Assembly: GCA_015654495.1 (NCBI GenBank)
Contig: JAATGW010000731.1
Coordinates: forward strand, 1 to 10,936
DNA: 10,936 bases
Direction: 5' to 3'
DNA from: Chitinophagales bacterium
GTDB taxonomy: Bacteria > Bacteroidota > Bacteroidia > Chitinophagales > Chitinophagaceae
How positions within the stretch are numbered: the first letter of the stretch is position 1; every line of letters starts with the position of its first letter. The translations under genes and the position numbers were made by a program. Shown piece after piece: positions 1-6,694 of the stretch. The notes beneath the pieces are model-generated. The model was not told where the DNA came from and did not search any database. It saw only the letters and a program-made list of their open reading frames with translations.

Positions 1-599
1 AACGGACAAGGATCCTGGCCGGGTGAACCAGGGGTGCGATCCTGCACCTGGCAGGAATTAGAAGGCGCGCCGATATTGACATAAATGTTTTGATTATTAT
101 CCAGTGTAATCGATTTGGAACTATGCTGTATTCCTTTAGTTAAACCCGTCACTATTTTTTCAGGAGCATTTGGACTTTCAATATTATTACTGGCATCTAA
201 TTTATACCTGAATATCTCTTCGTCTGAAGAAGCGTATACATAACCATCTTTGATAACGATGCCAGTGCCGGTAAAATTTCCAAATGAAGTATCACCATCA
301 GCGCGGCCATCTTTATCGGCATCTTTCAGAACTACAATTCCATTGCCATTTTTAAGTTCGCTTAATCTTACATAAATATCTCCGTTAGTATTTACAGCCA
401 GGTGTCTTGCAGCACCTGTTTCAGATTTAACTGTAATGCCACCAAAACCGTCAGGTAGCGTGATGCCGCCATTATCTGCATCTGGTGAAAGAGCGGAGGG
501 CAGGTTGCTATTATCAACATGATCTTTATTACACGAAACAATTGAATAAACAGAAATGATAATAGTGATCAGTAAAGCCGGTTTGAAAAGTGATTTCAT
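1..599 (-). CDS. PQQ-type sorbosone/glucose dehydrogenase-like lipoprotein (partial, N-terminal part)
   Basis: Reading leftwards from an ATG at 599-597, one frame stays open to the window edge (199 codons), so the C-terminus is missing. The N-terminus is a lipoprotein signal: a hydrophobic segment LLITIIISVYSIVSC with the lipobox cysteine at residue 23, so the mature protein is probably membrane-anchored outside the cytoplasm. The mature part has the look of the sorbosone/glucose dehydrogenase beta-propeller family: LPDGF entry, ARHLAVNTNGDIYVRL strand repeat, the acidic loop DADKDGRADGD, GTGIVIKDGYVYASS, then HSSKSITLDNNQNIYVNIGAPSN and DRTPGSPGQDPCP at the edge. Family members oxidise sugars or aldoses using PQQ, often with a cytochrome c domain further along; neither the full propeller nor such a domain can be seen here. 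The family call is confident, the substrate is not known. It is transcribed away from everything else in the window. Confidence 0.85.
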   Translation of the reverse strand, partial: MKSLFKPALLITIIISVYSIVSCNKDHVDNSNLPSALSPDADNGGITLPDGFGGITVKSETGAARHLAVNTNGDIYVRLSELKNGNGIVVLKDADKDGRADGDTSFGNFTGTGIVIKDGYVYASSDEEIFRYKLDASNNIESPNAPEKIVTGLTKGIQHSSKSITLDNNQNIYVNIGAPSNSCQVQDRTPGSPGQDPCP

Positions 600-982
600 A
601 AAATCAGAATTTGATTGAGGAATGAGTTTGACAATTTGCGGGCAACCAAAAACATGCCCCTTGAAAAATAGCGTTTGCTTTGGTTGGATGTAGAGGGCTG
701 TACACGTTAAAAAAAAAGAAGGAAATAATATGCGACAATAATTTCACGGAAAAAATTCGTTCGGCGAGGCAACCTTCTCGGACCTGTTTACGAAGGCGAA
801 ATTATTTTAAATTGATATTTAGTGAAGATGTCCGAATGAAATACAAGCCATGGAAATGCCGACGCTTATTTTCCCGCCGGACTTCGGTTGTTGTGAAAGA
901 GTTCTTCCCGACATAGCGGCAATACAAGCCGGAAGGTAGTATGGCGGCAACGAATACACGTGGAAAATAAGTTACTCATCGG

Positions 983-1004
983 CGCCGGCTGTTTTCTCCT
1001 GCCT
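983..1004 (+). repeat. 22-nt intergenic repeat, copy 1
   Basis: These 22 bases, beginning CGCCGGCTGTTTTC, recur without a mismatch at 10828-10849. A diverged relative starts at 5746 (GCTGGCTGTTCACTTGCC). In all three places the element lies between genes, on the same strand, and is followed by pyrimidine-rich CTGCC/CTTCC-type sequence. This is seen directly; that it is a dispersed repeat family of this genome is inference. Confidence 0.6.
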
Positions 1005-1139
1005 GCTTCCGCTTTACTTTCCGCCTCCCCGTATTCCCGGCATCGGCTGTTTAAATCCAAATTAAATTCTGCATGATACTACGGAAATACAAATGAATTG
1101 TGAAATTGCAATCCGGCAGTTACGCATCATAGAAAGTCA

Positions 1140-1175
1140 AAATAAATCATTGTAAGTTTACCCGACAATTTATTT
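1140..1175 (+). other. Candidate leader hairpin ahead of the secreted protein gene
   Basis: AAATAA (1140-1145) and ATTGT (1149-1153) can pair with ACAAT (1165-1169) and TTATTT (1170-1175), giving an 11-bp stem with a 3-nt bulge and an 11-nt loop. It ends about 48 bases before the ATG at 1224. The stem is nearly all A-T, so it would be weak. Whether it is transcribed is unknown. Confidence 0.2.
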
Positions 1176-1223
1176 CCGGCCGACATTTATATAATCGCAT
1201 TGCTAACTTATTACACCAAGGCT

Positions 1224-2156
1224 ATGTTAATACGCGTCAACCACTTTATCTTACTGATCGTTCCCTTTTCATTTGCAAATCCACAATCGACAAATAATTC
1301 CATTTATAATTTCCAGACTGATCAATATTGGGATAGCACCCTCTATAAATCTTCAATGGTTTATTACTATGAGATTATAAATGGCAAAATCTATGAGACC
1401 AATTATCCAATCACCACTTATGTTATTGACGAGATTGTTCAGGACTCTCCCTTAGTAACAAAAGGCTATTACTACACTGATGATTATAGTTATGAACCAT
1501 TTTATTACAAGAAGAATAAGGATTCAATTTCCATGTTCTTTTTTGATTATGGTAAAAACCAATGGACCTCTCAAGTAAACTATATACTGAATCAGCGGGA
1601 CTCTGTTTCTCCAATGGCCAGTAAGTCAAATCTTATCAGAAACCAAACTAAAAATCAAATTTTTCTGGACAGCAAATCAAAATACCTCGGAAAGCGAATT
1701 GTTATTATCGAAGATAATCCCAGGCAGACTTATTGTTTTGAAGAAAATAATAAGCGATTCGGTAATGATGTCCGACACTATGAGCTTACAGAAATTTATA
1801 TCGACTCGGCAACGCTGATTCCTGTGCAGTTCATACGCAGGAAATACAATATGAAAGATGTGTACACCAATTATTATTCAATTACTAAAGTGCAATCTCT
1901 CACGGCCGATATCCCTTTTTACACAGATGAAAAGGATCTGATCGTATACGATAATAAATCTCTGAAGTGGACTCAAAAACAAAGGGAGTGGTTTTTAGAA
2001 AAGTATGCTCAGGATGATCCCGAAGGAAAAAGTTACATCAACTGTATACTGGACTCACTGGATGGCATGGTGAGCTTTTATGATTGTGAACAAAGCCGGT
2101 TATTTAAAACAATTACTCTTAAAAGTAAATGTGATGTTTTCATTCAAAAAAAATGA
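1224..2156 (+). CDS. Secreted protein of unknown function
   Basis: I do not recognise a family. The frame is open from a TTG at 1200, but the ATG at 1224 gives a clean signal peptide, a short basic start followed by FILLIVPFSFA with likely cleavage before NPQS, so I prefer a 310-residue product. AAGG lies just 2 bases before that ATG, too close for a normal Shine-Dalgarno site. The mature protein is rich in Tyr, Asp, Asn and Lys, with many short beta-like stretches such as VYYYEIINGKIYE and KGYYYTDDYSYEPFYY, and a later YIDSATLIPVQFIRR. That last pattern resembles the way LolA-like or other periplasmic beta-sheet proteins read, but this is a weak resemblance only. There are three Cys, all late (around YCFEE, NCILD and DCEQS). 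It probably acts in the periplasm or outside the cell. The gene stands alone: divergent from the dehydrogenase and 255 bases before the next operon. Confidence 0.75.
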   Translation: MLIRVNHFILLIVPFSFANPQSTNNSIYNFQTDQYWDSTLYKSSMVYYYEIINGKIYETNYPITTYVIDEIVQDSPLVTKGYYYTDDYSYEPFYYKKNKDSISMFFFDYGKNQWTSQVNYILNQRDSVSPMASKSNLIRNQTKNQIFLDSKSKYLGKRIVIIEDNPRQTYCFEENNKRFGNDVRHYELTEIYIDSATLIPVQFIRRKYNMKDVYTNYYSITKVQSLTADIPFYTDEKDLIVYDNKSLKWTQKQREWFLEKYAQDDPEGKSYINCILDSLDGMVSFYDCEQSRLFKTITLKSKCDVFIQKK

Positions 2157-2319
2157 TTCTTTTACAGTAAGACTGGTTGCAGACAACCGGGACTTTCAAC
2201 ACCTGTTTCATTAGTAACTTTACTTAGTACGTTTCAGTATAAAAAACGGATGATTTCATGGTGATTAGTTATTGAATTTTGGGACTCCAGGTTGCTCATC
2301 ATCCCACACCCCTTCTCTT

Positions 2320-2363
2320 TTTGACCGGATTTTGACTACAACAAAAGCTGATTTGACTACAAC
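2320..2363 (+). promoter_or_regulatory. Phased TTTGAC direct repeats, candidate AraC-type operator
   Basis: The 12-mer TTTGACTACAAC occurs exactly twice, at 2331-2342 and 2352-2363, with a 21-bp period. A shorter TTTGAC lies at 2320-2325, 11 bp before the first. All three boxes therefore fall on about the same face of the helix. AraC-family proteins typically bind two direct half-sites about two helical turns apart, next to the promoter they activate. An AraC gene follows the operon at 4553-5473, so it is the obvious candidate binder. The repeats are seen; their binding partner is inferred. Confidence 0.5.
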
Positions 2364-2381
2364 CGCTATTCAGATCCAGCG

Positions 2382-2389
2382 GAATTTTG
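2382..2389 (+). promoter_or_regulatory. Candidate -7 element of the NmrA/SDR operon
   Basis: GAATTTTG matches the Bacteroidota -7 consensus TAnnTTTG at five of six fixed positions and would put the transcript start near 2396, 16 bases before the ATG at 2412. No TTTG sits at the usual -33 distance: the nearest, inside the second direct repeat, is 26 bases upstream instead of about 19-21. A poor -33 with activator-like repeats just upstream would fit an activator-dependent promoter, but the call rests on one short motif. Confidence 0.3.
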
Positions 2390-2411
2390 CTCTATCAGCA
2401 AGAGAGTAAAA

Positions 2412-3317
2412 ATGAAAATAGTTTTAACGGGGTCGCCAGGAAATATAGGCAGACCGCTGACAGAAAAACTTCTACACAAAGGCCATGCAGTGACAATGAT
2501 CAGCAGTAACCCGGGCAGAATAAAAGATATCGAAGCACCTGGTGCAAAAACTGACATCGGCAGAATGGAGGACGTGGAGTTTTTAACGGCAACATTCAAA
2601 GGAGCCGATATAGTGTATTGCATGGAAACTCCCGAAGCTGCATGGGGATTGTTCAATCCGGATCTTGATTACATTTCAGCCATAAATAAAAACGGAAACA
2701 GTTACAAAAAAACTATTGAAGAGCCAGGTGTTAAAAAAGTGATACACCTGAGCAGTGTCGGCGCACATACAGAAAAAAGAAACGGCATCCTTGTATTTCA
2801 CTATAATGTAGAACATTTATTGCGTCAACTGCCTGAAGATGTTTCTATCAAATTTATGCGCCCTGCAAGCTTCTACAATAATATGTTCAGTTTTATCCGC
2901 TCAATAGAATTGCAAAGTGCTATCATTTCAAATTATGGTGGCGATATCAAAGATCCCTGGGTTTCCCCACTGGCTATTGCAGATGCTATATCAGAAGAAA
3001 TGGAGTCACCTTTCAGCGGCATAACTATGCGCTATATCGCCAGCGATGAACTGTCGCCGAATGAAATTGCAAAAGCATTGGGAAAAGCCATTGGTATTCC
3101 TGATCTGCAATGGCAGGTAATCCCGGATGAACAATTACTGAATGGCACGCTCACTGCAGGAATGAATTCAGATGTAGCCAAAGGATTTGTCGAGATGCAG
3201 GCGAGCCAGGGCAGTGGCGCGGTTTATGAAGATTATAAGCTCAACAAACCATCGTTAGGAAAAAAACTAAATGACTTTGCGAAAATATTCGCAACCGTTT
3301 ACAACAAAAGCAAATAA
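2412..3317 (+). CDS. NmrA-like NAD(P)-binding protein (atypical SDR)
   Basis: A 301-residue cytoplasmic protein of the NmrA/atypical short-chain dehydrogenase group, of normal length for that group. The dinucleotide-binding loop is at the very N-terminus: VLTGSPGNIGRPL, with glycines 7, 10 and 13 in GxxGxxG spacing. Further family landmarks are VKKVIHLSSVGAH (residues 107-119), the following H..VEHLL segment (130-137), FMRPASFYNNM (148-158) and WVSPLAIADAI (183-193). There is no YxxxK pair at the active-site position, as is usual in NmrA-like proteins, which can be redox sensors or NAD(P)H-dependent reductases; which applies here cannot be told. AGAGAG a few bases ahead of the ATG may act as a weak ribosome site. 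It is the first gene of an operon: the SDR gene starts 3 bases after its stop. Control probably comes from the phased repeats at 2320-2363. Confidence 0.88.
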   Translation: MKIVLTGSPGNIGRPLTEKLLHKGHAVTMISSNPGRIKDIEAPGAKTDIGRMEDVEFLTATFKGADIVYCMETPEAAWGLFNPDLDYISAINKNGNSYKKTIEEPGVKKVIHLSSVGAHTEKRNGILVFHYNVEHLLRQLPEDVSIKFMRPASFYNNMFSFIRSIELQSAIISNYGGDIKDPWVSPLAIADAISEEMESPFSGITMRYIASDELSPNEIAKALGKAIGIPDLQWQVIPDEQLLNGTLTAGMNSDVAKGFVEMQASQGSGAVYEDYKLNKPSLGKKLNDFAKIFATVYNKSK

Positions 3318-3320
3318 AAC

Positions 3321-4106
3321 ATGACACAAGAAAATAAACCAGCCGCCGGCCGGACAAGAATCGCCCTGATCACGGGGGGAAGTCGCGGACTCGGCAGAAA
3401 TATGGCGATTGCCATCGCAAAAAAAGGTATCGATACAGTTATCACATACAATACCAACAGAACGGCAGCAACAGAAGTCGTGAATGAAATAAGCTCAATG
3501 GGTCGAAAGGCCGTTGCGTTTCAGCTGAACACCAGTGATGCCAGATCCTTTGAAGTTTTTGTAAAAGATTTCTCCGCATGGCTCCAGGAAAACACTGGAA
3601 ATGCCAGTTTTGATTTTCTGGTAAACAATGCGGGCACAGCTTTGTATTCACTGATAAAAGAGGTAAAGGAAGAACAGGTGGATCAGATTTTTAATATTCA
3701 TTTTAAAGCAGTCGTTCTCCTCACACAACAATTGCTGCCATTCATCAATGAAGGTGGTGGAATAATCAACATATCGTCAGGACTTACGAGGATTACCAAT
3801 CCGGGTTCTGCCGTATATGCTTCCATGAAAGCAGCCGTTGAAACTTTTACAAGATACCTGGCTAAGGAAACAGGCGACAGGAAGATCAGGGCCAATGTAG
3901 TTGCACCCGGAGCAATCGAAACCGACTTCGGTAATGGTCGTGTGAGGGATAATCCGGATATCAACAAACATATTGCTGGCATAACAGCATTGGGCAGGGT
4001 CGGTTTACCTGATGATATCGGGGGCGTTGTTGCTTTTCTGTGTACAGAGGAAGCATACTGGATCAACGGGCAACGTATTGAGGTTTCCGGCGGACAGGCT
4101 TTATAA
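3321..4106 (+). CDS. Classical SDR family NAD(P)-dependent oxidoreductase
   Basis: A 261-residue classical short-chain dehydrogenase/reductase with all its hallmarks: cofactor loop TGGSRGLG (18-25), NNAG (102-105), helix-4 Asn125 in IFNIHF, catalytic Ser153 in INISSG, Tyr166 and Lys170 in YASMK, and the PG turn (196-197) in VAPGAIETDF. The C-terminal WINGQRIEVSGGQAL is the usual end of the FabG-like branch. The enzyme should interconvert a carbonyl and an alcohol using NAD(P)(H) in the cytoplasm. The substrate is not evident, and FabG-like resemblance alone does not make it a fatty-acid enzyme. It follows the NmrA-like gene by 3 bases, so the two are almost surely co-transcribed and possibly translationally coupled. 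No clear intrinsic terminator follows its stop. Confidence 0.92.
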   Translation: MTQENKPAAGRTRIALITGGSRGLGRNMAIAIAKKGIDTVITYNTNRTAATEVVNEISSMGRKAVAFQLNTSDARSFEVFVKDFSAWLQENTGNASFDFLVNNAGTALYSLIKEVKEEQVDQIFNIHFKAVVLLTQQLLPFINEGGGIINISSGLTRITNPGSAVYASMKAAVETFTRYLAKETGDRKIRANVVAPGAIETDFGNGRVRDNPDINKHIAGITALGRVGLPDDIGGVVAFLCTEEAYWINGQRIEVSGGQAL

Positions 4107-4205
4107 ATAAGGATGGCAGCAGGCTAAGTTCCGGGATTTACCTTTTGTAAAAATCAGCGCACAACGATTGCAAGATAATCGGCTATAACGCCTCTCCCCA
4201 GCTCG

Positions 4206-4228
4206 CCCTGCGGGCCCTCCCCTCCCCC
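4206..4228 (-). other. G-quadruplex-capable tract (minus strand)
   Basis: The plus strand has C runs at 4206-4208, 4215-4217, 4219-4222 and 4224-4228. Read on the minus strand these are four G runs of at least three with loops of 1, 1 and 6 bases, which meets the usual G3+N1-7 rule. The same bases could instead make a short GCCC/GGGC hairpin. Function unknown. Confidence 0.35.
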
Positions 4229-4266
4229 GCCACCACCACCATGCTATGCAAATGAATACAGGCAGA

Positions 4267-4363
4267 TGATTCCGAGCGCTACAGGAATCACCTGTCGGTA
4301 TCCATCCACCCGACGCGTCGGACGAATGTTAGCTAACATTTGCCCACCGGAGACTGCCGGTGG
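4267..4363 (+). repeat. Cluster of four inverted repeats
   Basis: Four dyads lie within 97 bases. (1) TGATTCC 4267-4273 with GGAATCA 4284-4290, competing with ACAGG 4281-4285 and CCTGT 4291-4295. (2) The perfect 12-mer palindrome CCGACGCGTCGG at 4310-4321. (3) The perfect 16-mer AATGTTAGCTAACATT at 4325-4340. (4) CCACCGG 4344-4350 with CCGGTGG 4357-4363 around a 6-nt loop. No T-run follows, so this is not a classical terminator. Dyad 3 has the size and symmetry of an operator for a dimeric repressor. Alternatives are a REP-like repeat or an mRNA 3' end structure of the SDR operon. Confidence 0.5.
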
Positions 4364-4552
4364 CCAGGAATAATACCAGTATCAGACCATACAAATATCG
4401 GTTCGTTTCTGCCCGGTTCAAAGTGAAAAACATCCGGATCGCAAAGGAAAATCACCAAAAAGAACCGGGTAAAACCTCGTAACATCATATACCATTCTTT
4501 AATTAAAATAATTGCCTTAAACAAATCGGCAGACCCTGTTTAATTTTACACC

Positions 4553-5473
4553 ATGTCGACACATAAACAGATCAGGATAAAATCCATCAGCGAGTACCAT
4601 CGTCACCGCGAATTGCCACCACCGGAGCATCCGCTTATCAGCGTTATAGACTACGCACAAACAAAATTGCCCGACCCCGAAAATCCGGTGAGCATCGTTA
4701 TGGATTACTATTCGATTGCCATCAAAAGAGGTGTTGGAAAAATGTTCTACGGCCAGCAGGAATATGATTTTGATGAAGGAGTGATGTATTTTATGGCACC
4801 TGGTCAGGTTTTGAGAGTAGAAGCCAACCCTGACACAGATGCAAACACACCACGATCCGGTTGGATACTGATGATTCATCCTGATTTTCTCTGGAATACT
4901 TCGCTTGCCCGGAAGATAAAGAAATACGAATACTTCAGCTACTCAGTGAATGAAGCTTTATTTCTCTCTGAAAAAGAAGAAGCGGTTATTAATAATATCA
5001 TCCAGAATATTAAACAGGAATACCACACCAATATCGATAAATTCAGTCAGAACATCATTGTAGCGCAAATTGAGACCCTGCTCAATTATGCGGAACGCTT
5101 TTATCAGAGGCAGTTTATCACCCGCAAAATATCCAATCATCGGATCCTTGATCAGCTCGAGAAACTGCTTAATGATTATTTTGAAGGCGAAAAAATCACC
5201 AAAGGTTTACCAACGGTACAATACCTTGCGGATTCGCTGAATGTTTCTTCAGGTTACCTGAGCAGTTTGCTGAAAGTATTAACGGGACAAACCACGCAGC
5301 ATCACATACACAACAAGCTCATTGAAAAAGCAAAAGAAAAATTGTCCATCACAGAAATTTCGGTAAGTGAAATTGCATATGAATTAGGATTTGAACATCC
5401 GCAGTCGTTTAGCAAACTTTTTAAAAGCAAAACGAAGCTCACACCACTGGAGTTCCGACAAGCGTTTAATTAG
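4553..5473 (+). CDS. AraC-family transcriptional regulator
   Basis: A 306-residue cytoplasmic DNA-binding protein. The N-terminal ~190 residues form a cupin-type sensor domain, with the characteristic GKMFYGQQEYDFDEGVMYFMAPGQVL (around 62-87) in which the beta-barrel is formed, and a helical linker (about 140-215). The C-terminal ~100 residues carry the two helix-turn-helix motifs of the family: TVQYLADSLNVSSGYLSSLL (221-240) and ISVSEIAYELGFEHPQSFSK (269-288), closing with the typical KLTPLEFRQ. The usual role is ligand-responsive activation of a neighbouring operon. The NmrA/SDR operon upstream is the best candidate because of the 21-bp-spaced repeats at its promoter; the alpha/beta hydrolase at 5924 is a second possibility. 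The start at 4553 is the first ATG that gives the normal length, with no clear Shine-Dalgarno site. The stop codon TAG is the first three bases of a tandem repeat. Confidence 0.92.
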   Translation: MSTHKQIRIKSISEYHRHRELPPPEHPLISVIDYAQTKLPDPENPVSIVMDYYSIAIKRGVGKMFYGQQEYDFDEGVMYFMAPGQVLRVEANPDTDANTPRSGWILMIHPDFLWNTSLARKIKKYEYFSYSVNEALFLSEKEEAVINNIIQNIKQEYHTNIDKFSQNIIVAQIETLLNYAERFYQRQFITRKISNHRILDQLEKLLNDYFEGEKITKGLPTVQYLADSLNVSSGYLSSLLKVLTGQTTQHHIHNKLIEKAKEKLSITEISVSEIAYELGFEHPQSFSKLFKSKTKLTPLEFRQAFN

Positions 5474-5555
5474 GTTATAAGTTGTAGGTTGTTAAGTTAT
5501 AGGTAAATACATTAGGTTATAAGTTTTAGGTTGTAAAGTTATAAGTAAATAACAT
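5471..5555 (+). repeat. 42-bp tandem repeat, two copies
   Basis: Copy 1 is 5471-5512 and copy 2 is 5513-5555. They differ at about four positions plus one inserted base. Each unit is itself made of short variations on GGTTATAAG, GGTTGT and AAGTTATA, then AAATA. The first TAG of copy 1 is the stop codon of the AraC gene. Repeats of this composition are familiar in spacers of Bacteroidota genomes; no function is assigned. Confidence 0.75.
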
Positions 5556-5923
5556 TGATTACAAGAACAGTATCCTCGTACTTTCTGCTTGTTCTTCTGT
5601 GAAACTATACTTCGCGTGATTAGCATAACACCCGGCTGTTGGAGCGGTGTTTTGATCCAAGGCAACGATATGAAGTCCAACTTAAAAGACCACAGAAAAA
5701 ACGCCCGGTATAAGAATTAAAAAGAGGTTATACCTGATGTCATGAGCTGGCTGTTCACTTGCCGTTTTCCGGCTTTCTATTTACTGCTTACGGCTTTCCC
5801 GGAATCGCGATGGGTTTCGCTCAATTAATACACTAAATTGTACCGGATGCAGGTGCAGCTGAGCATGTGGGTAAGTCGGGAAATAACAAATATTGACCTT
5901 CAACTTAAAAAAATAAAGTCATC
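5556..5923. other. Gene-free spacer before the alpha/beta hydrolase
   Basis: No gene is supported on either strand. It contains CCGGCTGTT at 5632-5640 and, from 5746, a diverged copy of the 22-nt element found at 983 and 10828, followed by pyrimidine-rich sequence. AAGAACA (5563-5569) and TGTTCTT (5590-5596) could form a 7-bp stem with a 20-nt loop, too loose to call a terminator. Just before the next gene, TTGACCTTCAAC at 5893-5904 resembles the TTGAC-CAAC skeleton of the operator boxes at 2331 and 2352 with one extra base. That may be chance. Confidence 0.5.
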
Positions 5924-6694
5924 ATGGCAAAGTCAAAAACCATCGTTCTCATCCACGGAAATTTTGTAAACAACCTATGCTGGACAGAATGGAAAAGATA
6001 CTACGAGCAAAAGGGATACAAAGTCTACACACCTGCGAACCCCGGACATGATGGTGATCCCGCTCAGTTGAGAGCCAAAGTTCATCCTGAACTTACTAAG
6101 ACGGGATTCATAGATGTAGTCAACAACATCAATGATTTAATAAAAACCCTGCCGGAAAAACCTTTAGTCATTGGCCACTCTATGGCAGGAATGGCAGCTT
6201 TGAAACTGGTGGAATTGGGCAGTACGGCAGCCGGAGTCAGTATTGATGGAGCGCCTCCAAAAAATGTTTTCCCTCCTTTTCAAACACTAAAGACCGTATT
6301 ACCCGCTTTCGGATTTTTTTCTTTTAAAAAATATTTTATGGGTAGTCGTAAATGGTACGATTATGCCTTCTTCAATACGATACCTGAAGCAGAGAAAGCA
6401 AAAGCATTTGCAAAATTTGCAGTTCCTGAAAGTTATAAAGTCAGCCGTCAATTGGTATTGAACTCATTTTCAAATATTGATTTCAAAAAATCCCACTCTC
6501 CTATTTTGTTTGTTGGCGGCGGCAACGATCATATTTTCCCACCAGCTCTCACACAAACCATCGCCGGCAGGTACAAAGACACAAACAGCAAGGTTGATGT
6601 ACGGATATTTGAAGGCAAAAGTCATTTTATTTGCGGTGAACCAGGTTGGGAAAAAGTAGCCGATTATATTTTGGATTGGTTTGAAAAATTGTAA
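5924..6694 (+). CDS. Alpha/beta hydrolase (cytoplasmic)
   Basis: A 256-residue alpha/beta-fold hydrolase with a complete visible triad: oxyanion HG (11-12) in VLIHGNF, nucleophile Ser86 in the elbow GHSMAG (84-89), Asp202 in GGGNDHIFP and His234 in EGKSHFICGEPGW. There is no signal peptide or lipobox, so it should work in the cytoplasm. The short cap region (about 110-180) is rich in Phe, Lys and Ala. The family includes esterases, lactonases and haloperoxidase-like enzymes; nothing here fixes the substrate. The ATG at 5924 gives the standard short beta-strand start (TIVLIHG). The gene is 450 bases from the AraC gene on the same strand and stands alone. It may belong to the same regulatory unit, but the sequence only hints at this. 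Confidence 0.88.
   Translation: MAKSKTIVLIHGNFVNNLCWTEWKRYYEQKGYKVYTPANPGHDGDPAQLRAKVHPELTKTGFIDVVNNINDLIKTLPEKPLVIGHSMAGMAALKLVELGSTAAGVSIDGAPPKNVFPPFQTLKTVLPAFGFFSFKKYFMGSRKWYDYAFFNTIPEAEKAKAFAKFAVPESYKVSRQLVLNSFSNIDFKKSHSPILFVGGGNDHIFPPALTQTIAGRYKDTNSKVDVRIFEGKSHFICGEPGWEKVADYILDWFEKL

Larger units (their letters stand above)
600..1223. other. Gene-free spacer between divergent genes
   Basis: No convincing gene. Two open frames here (680-916 plus, 866-1060 minus) overlap, are rich in Arg/Lys/Cys/Ser and show no domain or signal peptide, so I treat them as chance. The spacer should hold the promoters of the lipoprotein on its left and the secreted protein on its right. From about 979 to 1052 it carries a pyrimidine-rich stretch in which a 16-nt unit resembling CCGGCATCGGCTGTTT occurs twice (979-994 and 1037-1052, about 13 of 16 bases alike). 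The word AATACAAGCC also occurs twice (from 840 and 921). These look like decayed intergenic repeats. Confidence 0.6.
4107..4552. other. Structured spacer between the SDR operon and the AraC gene
   Basis: No gene seen. The left part has a C-rich tract (4206-4228, then CACCACCACC) that is out of keeping with the AT-rich surroundings. The middle part (4267-4363) is a run of inverted repeats, described separately. The right part, up to the ATG at 4553, is plain AT-rich sequence with no strong promoter match. TAATTTTA at 4541-4548 resembles a -7 box but lies only 4 bases from the start codon. Confidence 0.6.

Noticed and set aside
680..1060. Two overlapping open frames, 680-916 (plus) and 866-1060 (minus)
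   Set aside because: They overlap on opposite strands, have odd composition (Arg, Lys, Cys, Ser-rich), no domain, signal or plausible start context, and cover repeat-like sequence.
1200..1223. TTG start at 1200 for the secreted protein
   Set aside because: It adds MLTYYTKA in front of a signal peptide that begins properly at the ATG at 1224.
2174..2190. Terminator after the secreted protein gene (CTGGTTG/CAACCGG stem)
   Set aside because: A 7-bp stem with one wobble exists but no T-run follows, so an intrinsic terminator is not supported.
3698..4066. 122-residue minus-strand frame inside the SDR gene
   Set aside because: It is antisense to conserved SDR motifs (YASMK, VAPGAIETDF) and has no family features.
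4517..4879. 120-residue minus-strand frame over the AraC start
   Set aside because: Cys/His-rich, antisense to the conserved sensor domain of the regulator, no recognisable domain.
5471..5555. CRISPR-like repeat
   Set aside because: Two adjoining 42-bp units without spacers, of low complexity; a plain tandem repeat.
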